NCBI GenBank assembly: GCA_947475095.1 | Contig: CANJLG010000009.1 | Coordinates: forward strand, 29,916-93,915 | Length of the DNA: 64,000 nt | Direction of reading: 5' to 3' | From: Flavobacteriales bacterium | GTDB lineage: Bacteria > Bacteroidota > Bacteroidia > Flavobacteriales_D > Crocinitomicaceae | Part shown: one piece after another, positions 1 to 7,567 of the stretch | How positions within the stretch are numbered: position 1 is the stretch's first letter | Layout of the letters: each line of letters begins with the position of its first letter | Position numbers and translations under genes: made by a program | The notes under the pieces: generated by a model | Seen by the model: the letters and a program-made list of their open reading frames with translations, nothing else | Databases searched by the model: none | Told to the model about the DNA's origin: nothing

Positions 1-578
1 TTTTGCTATCGGCCTATTCCCAAGGAATTTTTCCAATGGCGAGTAAATCCGGTCATATAGATTGGTATTGTCCAAACCCACGAGCTATTATCCCAATCGA
101 AACCTATAAGCCATCAAAATCATTGAGGAATATCCTAAATAAAAAAATATTTGAGATACGAATTAATCAGCAATTTGAGGAAGTTATGCGCTCATGTGCT
201 TTACCAAGAAGCGCTGACGATGACACCTGGATTTCAGAGGAAATGATTTCAGTGTATACTGAATTGCATCAATTAGGATATGCTCATTCCGTAGAAGCAT
301 ATGTCGATAATGAATTAGTTGGCGGGCTTTATGGACCGTGTTTAGGAGGTGTGTTTTTTGGCGAATCAATGTTCTCAACTGTTTCTAATGCATCAAAAGT
401 AGCCTTTCACTATTTAATTCAAATTTTAAAAACAAATGATTTTGAATTATTGGATACGCAATTTATCAATGATAATGTGCTTCGTTATGGCGCAATAGAA
501 ATTAGTCAAAATGAATTTAAAAAGCGCTTGAATAAGGGATTAGCAAAATCATGTCTATTTGCTATGAGTGCATCTTAG
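1..578 (+). CDS. aat: Leucyl/phenylalanyl-tRNA--protein transferase, 5' end cut by window
   Basis: Transfers Leu or Phe from aminoacyl-tRNA to the N-terminal Lys/Arg of proteins, marking them for ClpS/ClpAP degradation in the cytoplasm (family knowledge). The visible 191 codons carry the family signatures: the GIFPM stretch near the visible N-terminus, the WYCPNPRAIIP segment, and the core GGLYG...GGVFFGESMFS around visible residues 106-124. The reading frame runs off the left edge; only a short N-terminal part (the usual DGLLA/GGDL start region) should be missing, so no start codon is assigned. It converges on the small lipoprotein gene at 585-860 with only a few bases between the stops. Confidence 0.93.
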   Translation, partial: LLSAYSQGIFPMASKSGHIDWYCPNPRAIIPIETYKPSKSLRNILNKKIFEIRINQQFEEVMRSCALPRSADDDTWISEEMISVYTELHQLGYAHSVEAYVDNELVGGLYGPCLGGVFFGESMFSTVSNASKVAFHYLIQILKTNDFELLDTQFINDNVLRYGAIEISQNEFKKRLNKGLAKSCLFAMSAS

Positions 579-584
579 CTAATA

Positions 585-860
585 CTACTTATTCTTTCGA
601 CGGTACTTCCCTCGGGTTTGATAATAATACCTTGATCTATTTTGGTTTTTAATGGCATTTTTATCCGTACTTACTTTTTTCCGCACATGACCCTTGCGCA
701 TTTTCCCTTTATAGTCAATAGAGGGCTTGACATACGTTCCACCTGCATCATCAGATTTTTTAAAATCGCAAGAAGTCAGTACCAAAAGCTGAGAACATCC
801 TACAAAAATGAGCAGGAATAATAATTTCGAACTAGACCTTAGAAGTTGTTTTATCATCAT
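585..860 (-). CDS. Small basic putative lipoprotein
   Basis: A 91-residue protein that I do not recognise. The N-terminus is a lipoprotein-type signal peptide: a basic start, a hydrophobic stretch, then a lipobox-like LTSC with the Cys near residue 31. The mature part is short, strongly basic (many Lys/Arg) and rich in Tyr near the end, with low complexity. A second ATG lies one codon after the first, so the exact start is uncertain by one residue. It is probably anchored in the inner or outer membrane; function unknown. Confidence 0.6.
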   Translation of the reverse strand: MMIKQLLRSSSKLLFLLIFVGCSQLLVLTSCDFKKSDDAGGTYVKPSIDYKGKMRKGHVRKKVSTDKNAIKNQNRSRYYYQTRGKYRRKNK

Positions 861-1005
861 TCCGTTTAAAATGCTTTTAACGAATATAGGTACTTAATGC
901 ATACATTTAGTAAAATCAGACTCTTTTTGCCCCACCATTGAAACAATATCTTCCCTCAATATCAATTAATTATCGTAATTTTAGAAAAATAGTAAAACAA
1001 ATTCT

Positions 1006-1365
1006 ATGAAAACTTTTGTAAAAGAAAACTGGTACAAACTAATGGTAGGTGCATCCATGTTGATGGTATCATTCGGATTTATGATGTATGCGATTAGTCC
1101 GGCATATTCAAATTCAAACTCCGATAAGGCGGAAATTAAAAATACCAATGCTCCTTTAGGTTCAAACGGGGTGATTGTTGGTGATAAAGCATACTTTGTT
1201 GATGGAGGCTATATGTACATATGTCCTACTGATGAGTTGAGAATGTTTTGCTACCAAAGTGAAGATGAAAAGCCTTATCATTTTTGGTCTCAAAATAAAT
1301 GGATGTATAAATATAATGATCGCAGCAATCCTCAAGAAAAAGGTGGAAAATACAAACTTCCATAA
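1006..1365 (+). CDS. Hypothetical protein with N-terminal membrane anchor
   Basis: A 119-residue protein of unknown function. Residues about 11-33 form one hydrophobic segment after a basic N-terminus (signal anchor or uncleaved signal peptide). The rest is a polar, presumably periplasmic domain with two Cys (in YICPTDE and MFCYQ) that could form a disulfide, and several Tyr/Trp. No family motif is evident. It stands alone, with about 145 bp of non-coding sequence upstream and 150 bp downstream. Confidence 0.6.
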   Translation: MKTFVKENWYKLMVGASMLMVSFGFMMYAISPAYSNSNSDKAEIKNTNAPLGSNGVIVGDKAYFVDGGYMYICPTDELRMFCYQSEDEKPYHFWSQNKWMYKYNDRSNPQEKGGKYKLP

Positions 1366-1517
1366 TTAAGATTATACTTCAATTTAATACGAATACCAAA
1401 ATAAACTTATATTTGAATGATGCCTGTCCTAAATGAGGGGGTGGGGAATATATTTAAATTGAATCATACCACACAACAAACTATTCACACAACGCTTCAT
1501 TACTAAATTTTTTAAAA

Positions 1518-3488
1518 ATGACAACTGCTTTCTATTCACCTTTCGCTAAAACAATTTTGTTTTTAAGTTTGATTCTACCAAGTTTTACAAGTTTTTCTCA
1601 ACAAATAATATTCGATAATCAGTTAGATAAAAAAGATAATGTTTTTTATTTTTTGAATTCTAAATATAATGGAGATGTTGCTGTTAGATACAACAATAGC
1701 CAGATTAAACAACGGTTTACAGTTAGAGAAGGTATTGCACAGGATACTTTAATTAATTATTTTGAGGATTCAAAATTTGATAGAAATAACTATTTAGACA
1801 CTTCATTTTGCTTTATGATTGATGAACAAATCAAATTAAAAATGGGATTAATGGCTACTTTAATAATTGATACTCTTAAAAACCGCCAAGAAATAAACAA
1901 TTTTATTGAAAATGAAATTGGCGGGTTTAATAAACTTGAAAAATTAAATGAAAGAAGTTCTGATGGTAAGCTTAACAAAAAGAACCAAATAAAAATAGAT
2001 TCATTGAATTATTATTACTCGCAACAATCCCAACTTTTGAAGTCATTAGCTGTCTTAAAAGAAGAAGAGAACAAACTTCAAGTGCAATTCAAAACATTTA
2101 TTTCCAAACCTGTATATCAAGCTAAAATAGAGTCAATTTTCAAACATGAAAATTTCATTAAAAATGGATTTTACAAAAAGTACTCCGAAACAGGAAAACT
2201 AGAAAAAGAGGGTGGGTACATAAATGACTTGAAAAATGGTGAATGGAAAGAGTATGATATTGATGGATCAATTTTATTGATTGATAATTTTAAATTGAAT
2301 GTAAAAAATGGACCACATAAGAAATTTTCAGGCTCGATTGTTAGTGAAGAAGGAAATTATACAAATGGTTTAATGACAGGCGATTGGATATATAGACATG
2401 AAGCAGAAGGTGGTTTTTTAAAGGGAAAAGGGAATTTTATCAATGGTGACGGAACAAATATTGGTAATACTGGTATTCCGATAAATGGTAGAAACGGTAA
2501 TTGGGTCTTTTATGATGTACATGAAAATTTAACGCAAGAAGGAAATTATAGTAATGGCAAATTAAATGGCTATTTTAAATTTTACCATGAAAAAGGAAAG
2601 TTAAAAGAAGAGGGAAATTATCTGAATGGGAAAGTAGAAGGTTTATATAAATTTTATTTTAATTCAGGAGTGTTGGAGTCAGAAGAAAATTATAAGCAAG
2701 GTAATCGAGATGGTATTTGTAAAATTTATCATTCAAATGGAAAATTAAAAAATGAGAGAGTTTATTATAATGGATTAGCCGAAGGTATAGTCAAAATGTA
2801 TAATGAAAATGGAATTTTTATTGGTGAGCAGTATCTTAAAAATGACATAAAAAATGGTATTTATAAAATATATCATGAAAATGGAAAGTTAAAAGAAGAG
2901 GGAAATTATCTGAATGGTGAAGTAGAAGGTTTATATAAATTTTATAATTATGAAGGAATTTTGACTCATGAGAAAAATTATAGACAAGGTCAATTAAATG
3001 GTATTGGCAAATTATTCTATCTAAATGGAATGTTAGAAATGGAGGGTAATTACTTGAATGGGAATGAGGATGGATTGCGTAAATTCTATAATGAAAATGG
3101 TATTTTGTTAGCAGAGCAAAACTATGAAAATGGAAAAGAAAAGGGTCCTTTAAAAGTTTATAATGAAAAAGTTGAGTTGAAAAAATCTGGAAGTACTGTT
3201 TATAATGACATTATTAATTATCAAGATAAAATGTTTAAAGCAGGTGCAAATGAAATAAACGAAATGGTCTTGAATGGTAGAACTTTTACTCAAAAGGAGT
3301 ATAATGAAAGTTATAAATGTAAATACTGCCTAAAAGTGATTAATGGATGGAAAAATGGATATCAATCAGATAAGAAAGGATATAATTCTATTACAGATGA
3401 TTATCTACTTAAAGTTTTTTCTCCAAAAGGCTTAAGAGATAATTTTTCTTATTGCAGACCGGAATGTGCTGTAAAAGATAATGAATAA
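1518..3488 (+). CDS. Secreted MORN/YwqK-type repeat protein
   Basis: A 656-residue protein with a signal peptide (hydrophobic residues about 10-27, ending at SFSQ). From about residue 215 to 555 it consists of tandem repeats of roughly 20-24 residues of the form NG-x-x-K-x-Y-x-x-x-G-x-L-x-x-E-x-N-Y-x-N-G, the MORN-variant repeat found in YwqK-like proteins. Residues about 100-200 look helical or coiled-coil. The C-terminal 60 residues hold two Cys pairs (CKYC and YCRPEC) that could bind a metal. Several repeats are nearly identical at DNA level, so repeat number may vary between strains. The YwqK relationship does not establish an antitoxin role. A strong hairpin follows at 3517-3551. Confidence 0.7.
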   Translation: MTTAFYSPFAKTILFLSLILPSFTSFSQQIIFDNQLDKKDNVFYFLNSKYNGDVAVRYNNSQIKQRFTVREGIAQDTLINYFEDSKFDRNNYLDTSFCFMIDEQIKLKMGLMATLIIDTLKNRQEINNFIENEIGGFNKLEKLNERSSDGKLNKKNQIKIDSLNYYYSQQSQLLKSLAVLKEEENKLQVQFKTFISKPVYQAKIESIFKHENFIKNGFYKKYSETGKLEKEGGYINDLKNGEWKEYDIDGSILLIDNFKLNVKNGPHKKFSGSIVSEEGNYTNGLMTGDWIYRHEAEGGFLKGKGNFINGDGTNIGNTGIPINGRNGNWVFYDVHENLTQEGNYSNGKLNGYFKFYHEKGKLKEEGNYLNGKVEGLYKFYFNSGVLESEENYKQGNRDGICKIYHSNGKLKNERVYYNGLAEGIVKMYNENGIFIGEQYLKNDIKNGIYKIYHENGKLKEEGNYLNGEVEGLYKFYNYEGILTHEKNYRQGQLNGIGKLFYLNGMLEMEGNYLNGNEDGLRKFYNENGILLAEQNYENGKEKGPLKVYNEKVELKKSGSTVYNDIINYQDKMFKAGANEINEMVLNGRTFTQKEYNESYKCKYCLKVINGWKNGYQSDKKGYNSITDDYLLKVFSPKGLRDNFSYCRPECAVKDNE

Positions 3489-3516
3489 GTAGATTCTGTA
3501 AAGTTTTTAAAAAAAC

Positions 3517-3551
3517 AAAACCCTAAGATATTTGATACATCCTAGGGTTTT
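3517..3551 (+). terminator. Rho-independent-type hairpin after the repeat protein
   Basis: Arms AAAACCCTA (3517-3525) and TAGGGTTTT (3543-3551) are perfectly complementary over nine bases around a 17-nt loop. It starts about 30 bp after the stop codon at 3488, and the right arm ends in four T residues. It would end transcription from the MORN-repeat gene. Confidence 0.7.
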
Positions 3552-3616
3552 GTAATCCTCCATCCATAGAGACCTTTCTTTTTAAAGTTTTAAAGTTCTG
3601 TGCTGTTTGAACAGAC

Positions 3617-3780
3617 GATATCTCGACTCAGCAAAAGTCTCGCTCGATATAAACTTCTCACCCCAACCGTTATAAAAAAAAGATCCCCAACTTTCGTTGA
3701 GGATTTAAATCGTCCAATCGGAGTAGTTCACCGATAGTTTCTCACGACACTTAGGGTCTCATTCTTCACTTGAGCCTCTC
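3617..3780. repeat. Composite repeat copy A (tmRNA-tail family), left of Fic gene
   Basis: Closely similar to unit E beside ssrA: a segment containing the inverted pair ATCTCGA...TCGATAT, then a TTCTCACC block, then a hairpin (ATCCCCAAC-TTTC-GTTGAGGAT at 3683-3705). It continues at 3709-3775 into a degraded version of the start of unit D (TCGGAG...TTCACCGA...CATTCTTCACTTGA). The first part differs from unit E by roughly ten to fifteen changes per 100 bases by eye. With the terminator and the palindrome it fills the 374-bp gap between the MORN-repeat gene and the Fic gene. Confidence 0.7.
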
Positions 3781-3804
3781 AATTTTCCGTATTAATTTAC
3801 GATG

Positions 3805-3848
3805 TTTACCGTGAAAATGTGTATATTTGAATGTGTTTTCACGGTAAA
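3805..3848. promoter_or_regulatory. Perfect 13-bp inverted repeat upstream of the Fic gene
   Basis: TTTACCGTGAAAA (3805-3817) and its exact reverse complement TTTTCACGGTAAA (3836-3848) flank an 18-bp AT-rich spacer. The right arm ends 14 bp before the Fic ATG at 3863. The size, symmetry and position suggest a dimeric repressor site or a recombination/cleavage site. The Fic protein has a helix-turn-helix-like C-terminus, so autoregulation is possible; this is inference. Confidence 0.6.
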
Positions 3849-3862
3849 TATAGCATCTAGTA

Positions 3863-4750
3863 ATGATAAACCAGACCACAAAAGATAAAATTCAGGCACT
3901 GCACCTTCAATATTTGAACTTGGCAAAGGGAAATGAAGCAGTGTTAAAGGAAATAGCCCTTGCCGAAATTCCGGAGTTGGTTTATAACTCAAACGCTATC
4001 GAAAATTCAACCCTTTCCTTGGAGGACACAGAAAAAATTCTTGCAGGAGGCAATATAGATCGAAAAGTAAATGTAAGGGAAGTTTATGAAGCCAAAAATT
4101 TGGCTAAACTTACTGAATCCTTATTAGAAAAAAGCACATCGTTGCTCCACATCAAACTCATTTTAAGTTTGCATAAAACGTTGCTTACCAACATTGACGA
4201 TAATATTGCCGGTCGTTTTAGAATTGGCAAAGAATGGGTGCGTGTTGGCAATCACCTAGGTGCAAATCCACAGTTTGTTCCTACGCTTATGCAAGAACTA
4301 GTTGATAGTTACAACCAAAATAAAATCAGTTATTTTTTAGATGCTGTGGCACATTTTCACGCAGAATTTGAAACAATTCACCCATTTGTTGACGGAAATG
4401 GGCGAATGGGTAGAGTGCTTATCAATCTGCAGTTAATAAAGTTAGGTTTCCCACCAATTATCATTCAAAATAAAAGTAAACATACTGAATACTATCCGCT
4501 CTTTACACAGTACCAGTCAACAATGAAATTTGCAGGTTTTACCGAATTATTTGCGCTACTATTGCAAGAATCTTTACACAAAAGAATAAGCATACTTACA
4601 GCAAAAAAAATAATTCCACTTGCTCTTTGGGCATCGCAAAAAGGAGTGAAGCCTAACATTGCAGCCAATAAAGCCAAAAGGCAAACGATTCCTGCCTTCC
4701 GTCTGCGAGAAAAATGGATGATTTCAGAAGAATATATATCAAGTAAATAA
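3863..4750 (+). CDS. Fic family protein (predicted class II AMP transferase)
   Basis: Fic enzymes transfer AMP or another phosphate-containing group to target hydroxyls. The 295-residue sequence has the full motif HPFVDGNGRMGR at residues 173-184 (catalytic His173). An N-terminal inhibitory motif SNAIEN (residues 43-48, Glu47) marks an autoinhibited class II Fic. The last 50 residues (NKAKRQTIPAFRLREKW) resemble the excisionase/winged-helix tail seen in many Bacteroidota Fic proteins, which could bind DNA. The gene appears intact. It sits between two direct repeat copies (3617-3780 and 4821-4941) and behind a 13-bp palindrome, with no antitoxin gene beside it. Target unknown. Confidence 0.88.
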   Translation: MINQTTKDKIQALHLQYLNLAKGNEAVLKEIALAEIPELVYNSNAIENSTLSLEDTEKILAGGNIDRKVNVREVYEAKNLAKLTESLLEKSTSLLHIKLILSLHKTLLTNIDDNIAGRFRIGKEWVRVGNHLGANPQFVPTLMQELVDSYNQNKISYFLDAVAHFHAEFETIHPFVDGNGRMGRVLINLQLIKLGFPPIIIQNKSKHTEYYPLFTQYQSTMKFAGFTELFALLLQESLHKRISILTAKKIIPLALWASQKGVKPNIAANKAKRQTIPAFRLREKWMISEEYISSK

Positions 4751-4786
4751 TTATTGAATCGGTAAAAATAGTATGTCAAAAAAAAA

Positions 4787-4805
4787 CGCCAACCAAAGGC
4801 AGGCG
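4787..4805 (-). terminator. Hairpin with T-run on minus strand
   Basis: Imperfect stem CGCC...GGCG around a short loop. Read on the minus strand it is followed by an uninterrupted T-run (the A-run at about 4778-4786 on the plus strand). It lies just past the Fic stop and would block minus-strand readthrough into the Fic gene. Confidence 0.5.
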
Positions 4806-4820
4806 CTTGCATCAGAGTTT

Positions 4821-4941
4821 AGTCGGAGGGGTTTATCTCGACTCGGCAAAAGCCTCGCTCGATATAAACTCAGAATAGTCTGACCAGGCTTCTCACCCTA
4901 ATCGTTACAAACAAAAAATCCCCAACTTTCGTTGAGGATTT
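4821..4941. repeat. Composite repeat copy B (tmRNA-tail family), right of Fic gene
   Basis: Starts with AGTCGGAGGGGTT, matching the last bases of the tmRNA gene as read on the plus strand. It continues with the same ATCTCGA...TCGATAT inverted pair, an inserted GAATAGTCTGACCAGG block shared with unit C at ssrA, TTCTCACCC, and the terminator hairpin at 4917-4940. It has the same orientation as copy A, so the Fic gene lies between direct repeats. Confidence 0.72.
4917..4940 (-). terminator. Repeat-borne terminator serving the gene at 4974-5570
   Basis: Stem AATCCcCAAC / GTTGaGGATT with a TTTC loop on the plus strand. On the minus strand it is followed by a run of T. It lies about 35 bp after the stop of the minus-strand gene at 4974. 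The same hairpin follows ssrA at 22944-22967. Confidence 0.7.
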
Positions 4942-4973
4942 TCTTTGTGGTTAAAAGGTATAAATCTACAGTC

Positions 4974-5570
4974 CTAAAAACGAACCCCCATTGATAAAGA
5001 AGGTAAAAGCAAATAGGTATTGAGTGATTCAGGTCTCGTTTTATCAGATGATTTATCTCCTAGATAGAAAGCCATCCTTAGTTGAGGGTTTAAATAAAAC
5101 ATCTTTTTGTATACGTAAAACTCATATCCGATATGCGGTGTAGCAAAAAAGGTAGAAATAGTCATGTTTGAATATCCTGAGCGTTGCAAATCAAGACTTT
5201 CCCACCCAAGAATTATTCCCACATATGGATTAGATTCAATATTTTTCCCAAGTTTAATCCGATAACGGAGGTTGATCGAGAATTCATCAGCGACTCTCAT
5301 AGACGAGGAATCAGTGAAATTATTAATCATATTGTTCGCCAATATATTTGGCACATCTGATGCGAACAAATAAATACCAATCCCAAAATTATTATTCTTA
5401 GTCAAGTTATACATGACATTAAGGGATAGTCCTTTATTAAAAATAAGGAAAGGCTCCGTTTCAATTTTCAATCTATTATCATCAACATTAACCTGACCAA
5501 AGGTAGATGAAATAAGGAGGATATTACTAATTAAAATTGACTTAATTAATAGGCTTAAATTTGTTTTCAT
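4974..5570 (-). CDS. Putative outer-membrane beta-barrel protein
   Basis: A 198-residue protein with a signal peptide (hydrophobic residues about 5-25, probable cleavage after FGQ). The mature part alternates short amphipathic strands with polar turns and Gly/Asn/Ser, and ends in an aromatic residue (GVRF), as in small outer-membrane barrel proteins. No specific family motif is recognised. It is a single-gene unit whose product may be a porin-like or structural envelope protein; the beta-barrel call rests on composition and pattern only. Confidence 0.55.
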   Translation of the reverse strand: MKTNLSLLIKSILISNILLISSTFGQVNVDDNRLKIETEPFLIFNKGLSLNVMYNLTKNNNFGIGIYLFASDVPNILANNMINNFTDSSSMRVADEFSINLRYRIKLGKNIESNPYVGIILGWESLDLQRSGYSNMTISTFFATPHIGYEFYVYKKMFYLNPQLRMAFYLGDKSSDKTRPESLNTYLLLPSLSMGVRF

Positions 5571-5895
5571 AAGAGATCGGTATTATATTGTAAATATGGT
5601 TTGTTTAGCATGATAAGGTGTTCATTGTTTAACTTTTACCGACTGATTTCAAGCTACTCAGTAGAGCTAAATTAATTATAAATTCATAACATCTTAATTA
5701 TTAATAAATTAAAAGTGAAAGATCAATTCATATGGTATTAAAGTATCATTTAGAATCAGTGTCATGGCTTGTTCATAGAAGTATTTGCGTAAATCGCAGA
5801 AAGACAATTTTCATTTGTGATTTTTAATTAGTAAGTTCATTATTCGATTACTACTTTTGATTTAAAGAATTAAACCGTTGTCAGACTATAAAATA
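5571..5895. other. 325-bp divergent intergenic region
   Basis: Very AT-rich, separating the minus-strand barrel gene from the first gene of the biosynthetic locus. The only element I can point to is a TAnnTTTG box at 5852-5859. I see no ORF, RNA gene or strong hairpin. Confidence 0.5.
5852..5859 (+). promoter_or_regulatory. Candidate Bacteroidota -7 box before the biosynthetic locus
   Basis: TACTTTTG matches the TAnnTTTG consensus and lies 36 bp upstream of the ATG at 5896. No good TTG -33 element is seen at the expected 17-23 bp spacing, so only half of the promoter is supported. Confidence 0.4.
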
Positions 5896-7005
5896 ATGAA
5901 TCAAAGAATAATTGCTTTCGATTTAATGCGAGCAATTATGCTTTTACTACTGGTAGCGTTTCATGCTGGAATCTCATTTATGAATAGTGAGTTAAATCCA
6001 AATTTGTGGTTTTTTAAAGACAGCTCAACACATATTTTTTTTGATGGTTTAATCGGCTTTATACACACGTTTAGGCATCCAGCTTTTTTTGTTATTTCAG
6101 GTTACGTAACACACCAAATGTTTCAAAAGTATTCCTGGAAAGAAGTCTTGAGTAAACGATTTAAGAGGTTGTTCATTCCAATGCTCATGACCATAGTTTT
6201 AATGGGTCCACTTGTATATATATTATTTGCACAATTGAAGGGAAATGTTGAAGCGTTTAGCCTTGAAGTGATCTACCCATCAAGCGAAGGACATCCCTAT
6301 AGAGTGTCTACAATTTACGTTTGGTTTTTATATTATTTATTATTGTTTAGCGCAGTTCATCTCGTTCTAGAACGTTTTGCAATAGGTGCTTTTTTTAAAC
6401 GCTTTAAAATAGGTGTCAATTGGTTTTTAAAATCGGTATTAATCCTCACGGTATTGGTTATGGGATGTCTTTTGGCATGGCAAGAAAATTCCTTATTTGG
6501 TGATTATCACTTAAATCCAGCTTGGCCTTCAGTTGTAGGCTATTTAGTGTTTTATATTTTCGGAATATTTTTAGCGAATAGGGAGGAAGCTTTGTACAAG
6601 ATTAGACGGTTCGGAGGGCTATTTGTAATTCTTGGTACGGTATCTTTTGTTGTATACTCCGCTCAAGGAATGCTTGTTATGAAGGAAGAAGTTAATGCGA
6701 TGCGATTTAATTATCTTCTTATGATTAGTTCTAGTTTAGCAACTGTATTCTACTCATTTGGATTTCTTGGCTTGGCCTTGAAGTATTATACCAAACAGAA
6801 CAAAATGGTTTCGTATATTGCTAAGTCATCCTACTTTTTATACCTAATCCACTTTCCTATCTTACTATACTTTTTAAAAATAAGTGTCGGATTCGAGTGG
6901 AATGTCTTTATTAAGTTTTTCTTTGTACTAATTACCACTTGTATTGGGTCGCTGATCTTAAATAGTATCTGGATTAAGGCTTGGAGAAATAACCCGCCAA
7001 TTTGA
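5896..7005 (+). CDS. Acyltransferase family 3 membrane protein
   Basis: An integral membrane O-acyltransferase-like protein of about 369 residues with around ten hydrophobic segments. The N-terminus (FDLMRAIMLLLLVAFHAG) has the conserved early R and H of the Acyltransferase_3 family (OafA, WecH, MdoC-like), and the FRHPAFFVISGY segment follows. Such proteins transfer short acyl groups to sugars, peptides or lipids at the membrane. The frame also opens at a TTG (5878), but ATG 5896 is preferred because homology starts there. It is the first gene of the locus, separated from the next by an 85-bp gap holding a large hairpin. A modifying role on the locus product is inference. Confidence 0.85.
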   Translation: MNQRIIAFDLMRAIMLLLLVAFHAGISFMNSELNPNLWFFKDSSTHIFFDGLIGFIHTFRHPAFFVISGYVTHQMFQKYSWKEVLSKRFKRLFIPMLMTIVLMGPLVYILFAQLKGNVEAFSLEVIYPSSEGHPYRVSTIYVWFLYYLLLFSAVHLVLERFAIGAFFKRFKIGVNWFLKSVLILTVLVMGCLLAWQENSLFGDYHLNPAWPSVVGYLVFYIFGIFLANREEALYKIRRFGGLFVILGTVSFVVYSAQGMLVMKEEVNAMRFNYLLMISSSLATVFYSFGFLGLALKYYTKQNKMVSYIAKSSYFLYLIHFPILLYFLKISVGFEWNVFIKFFFVLITTCIGSLILNSIWIKAWRNNPPI

Positions 7006-7068
7006 ATGTTAAAACAAGATTCTTTATCTATTTTAAATGAAGATAAAAGATCGCTATTTAACATTCAA
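7002..7068. promoter_or_regulatory. Nested long hairpin between acyltransferase and FabZ-like genes
   Basis: Outer arms TTGAATGTTAAA (7002-7013) and TTTAACATTCAA (7057-7068) are a perfect 12-bp inverted repeat. Inside lies a second pair, TTTATCT (7023-7029) and AGATAAA (7041-7047). The outer left arm contains the acyltransferase stop codon and the right arm ends 22 bp before the next ATG. It is the only sizeable gap in the locus, so it could act as an attenuator, partial terminator or RNA-processing site. There is no T-run. Confidence 0.6.
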
Positions 7069-7090
7069 TACGTAAATTAATAAATTGTAT

Positions 7091-7567
7091 ATGAGATTTT
7101 TCTTAATTGATAGAATTAGAGAGATGGTTCCTGGAGACAGAGCCATAGGCGTTAAATGTTGGAGTATGGATAACGAGATTTTTCAAGATCATTTTCCTGG
7201 GCTTCCGACAACACCTGGAGTTTTACTGACAGAGTCAATGGCACAATTATCTGGCGTCTTGATTAAAAAAAGTTACTATAAAGAGTACGGTACCGCCACA
7301 AAAGTATACCCGGTGCTGAGCATTATTCAAAAAGCTAAATTTAGATCGTTTGTTCGACCGGGAGACCAATGTGTAATTAAGGCTCAACTTATTTCAATTG
7401 ATCGCGGAAGAGGTAATACGAAAGTTGAAACGTTTGTTGAGGATGAGCTTGTTTGTGAAGCAACACTTTCTTTTATTATTGGAATGGAAATGGATATGGA
7501 GAATAATCCTCAGATTGATAAAATTGAAACTTACTTTGATAGTATTTCACCAAAAATTGGAGCCTAA
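7091..7567 (+). CDS. FabZ-like 3-hydroxyacyl-ACP dehydratase
   Basis: A hotdog-fold dehydratase that would remove water from 3-hydroxyacyl-ACP to give the 2-enoyl thioester. About 158 residues, the usual FabZ size. The signature DHFPGLPTTPGVLLTESMAQ is complete, with His34 and Glu48 as the predicted catalytic pair at the normal 14-residue spacing. ATG 7091 is chosen over the TTG at 7085. Its stop overlaps the ATG of the next gene by one base. Lying beside ketosynthase, ketoreductase and carrier protein genes, it is more likely locus-specific than the general fatty-acid enzyme. Confidence 0.9.
   Translation: MRFFLIDRIREMVPGDRAIGVKCWSMDNEIFQDHFPGLPTTPGVLLTESMAQLSGVLIKKSYYKEYGTATKVYPVLSIIQKAKFRSFVRPGDQCVIKAQLISIDRGRGNTKVETFVEDELVCEATLSFIIGMEMDMENNPQIDKIETYFDSISPKIGA

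Noticed and set aside
1518..3488. Toxin-antitoxin module based on the YwqK similarity
   Set aside because: The similarity is to the repeat motif only; the protein is exported and there is no adjacent toxin gene.
4492..4812. 106-codon minus-strand ORF opposite the Fic gene
   Set aside because: Antisense to the clearly coding Fic motif region and running into a terminator hairpin; no homology-like features.
3617..4941. Prophage or integrative element carrying Fic
   Set aside because: No integrase, phage or conjugation genes between or near the repeats; a cassette bounded by repeats is as much as the sequence supports.
5878..5895. TTG start for the acyltransferase
   Set aside because: The extra six residues are not part of the family N-terminus; ATG 5896 is a better start.
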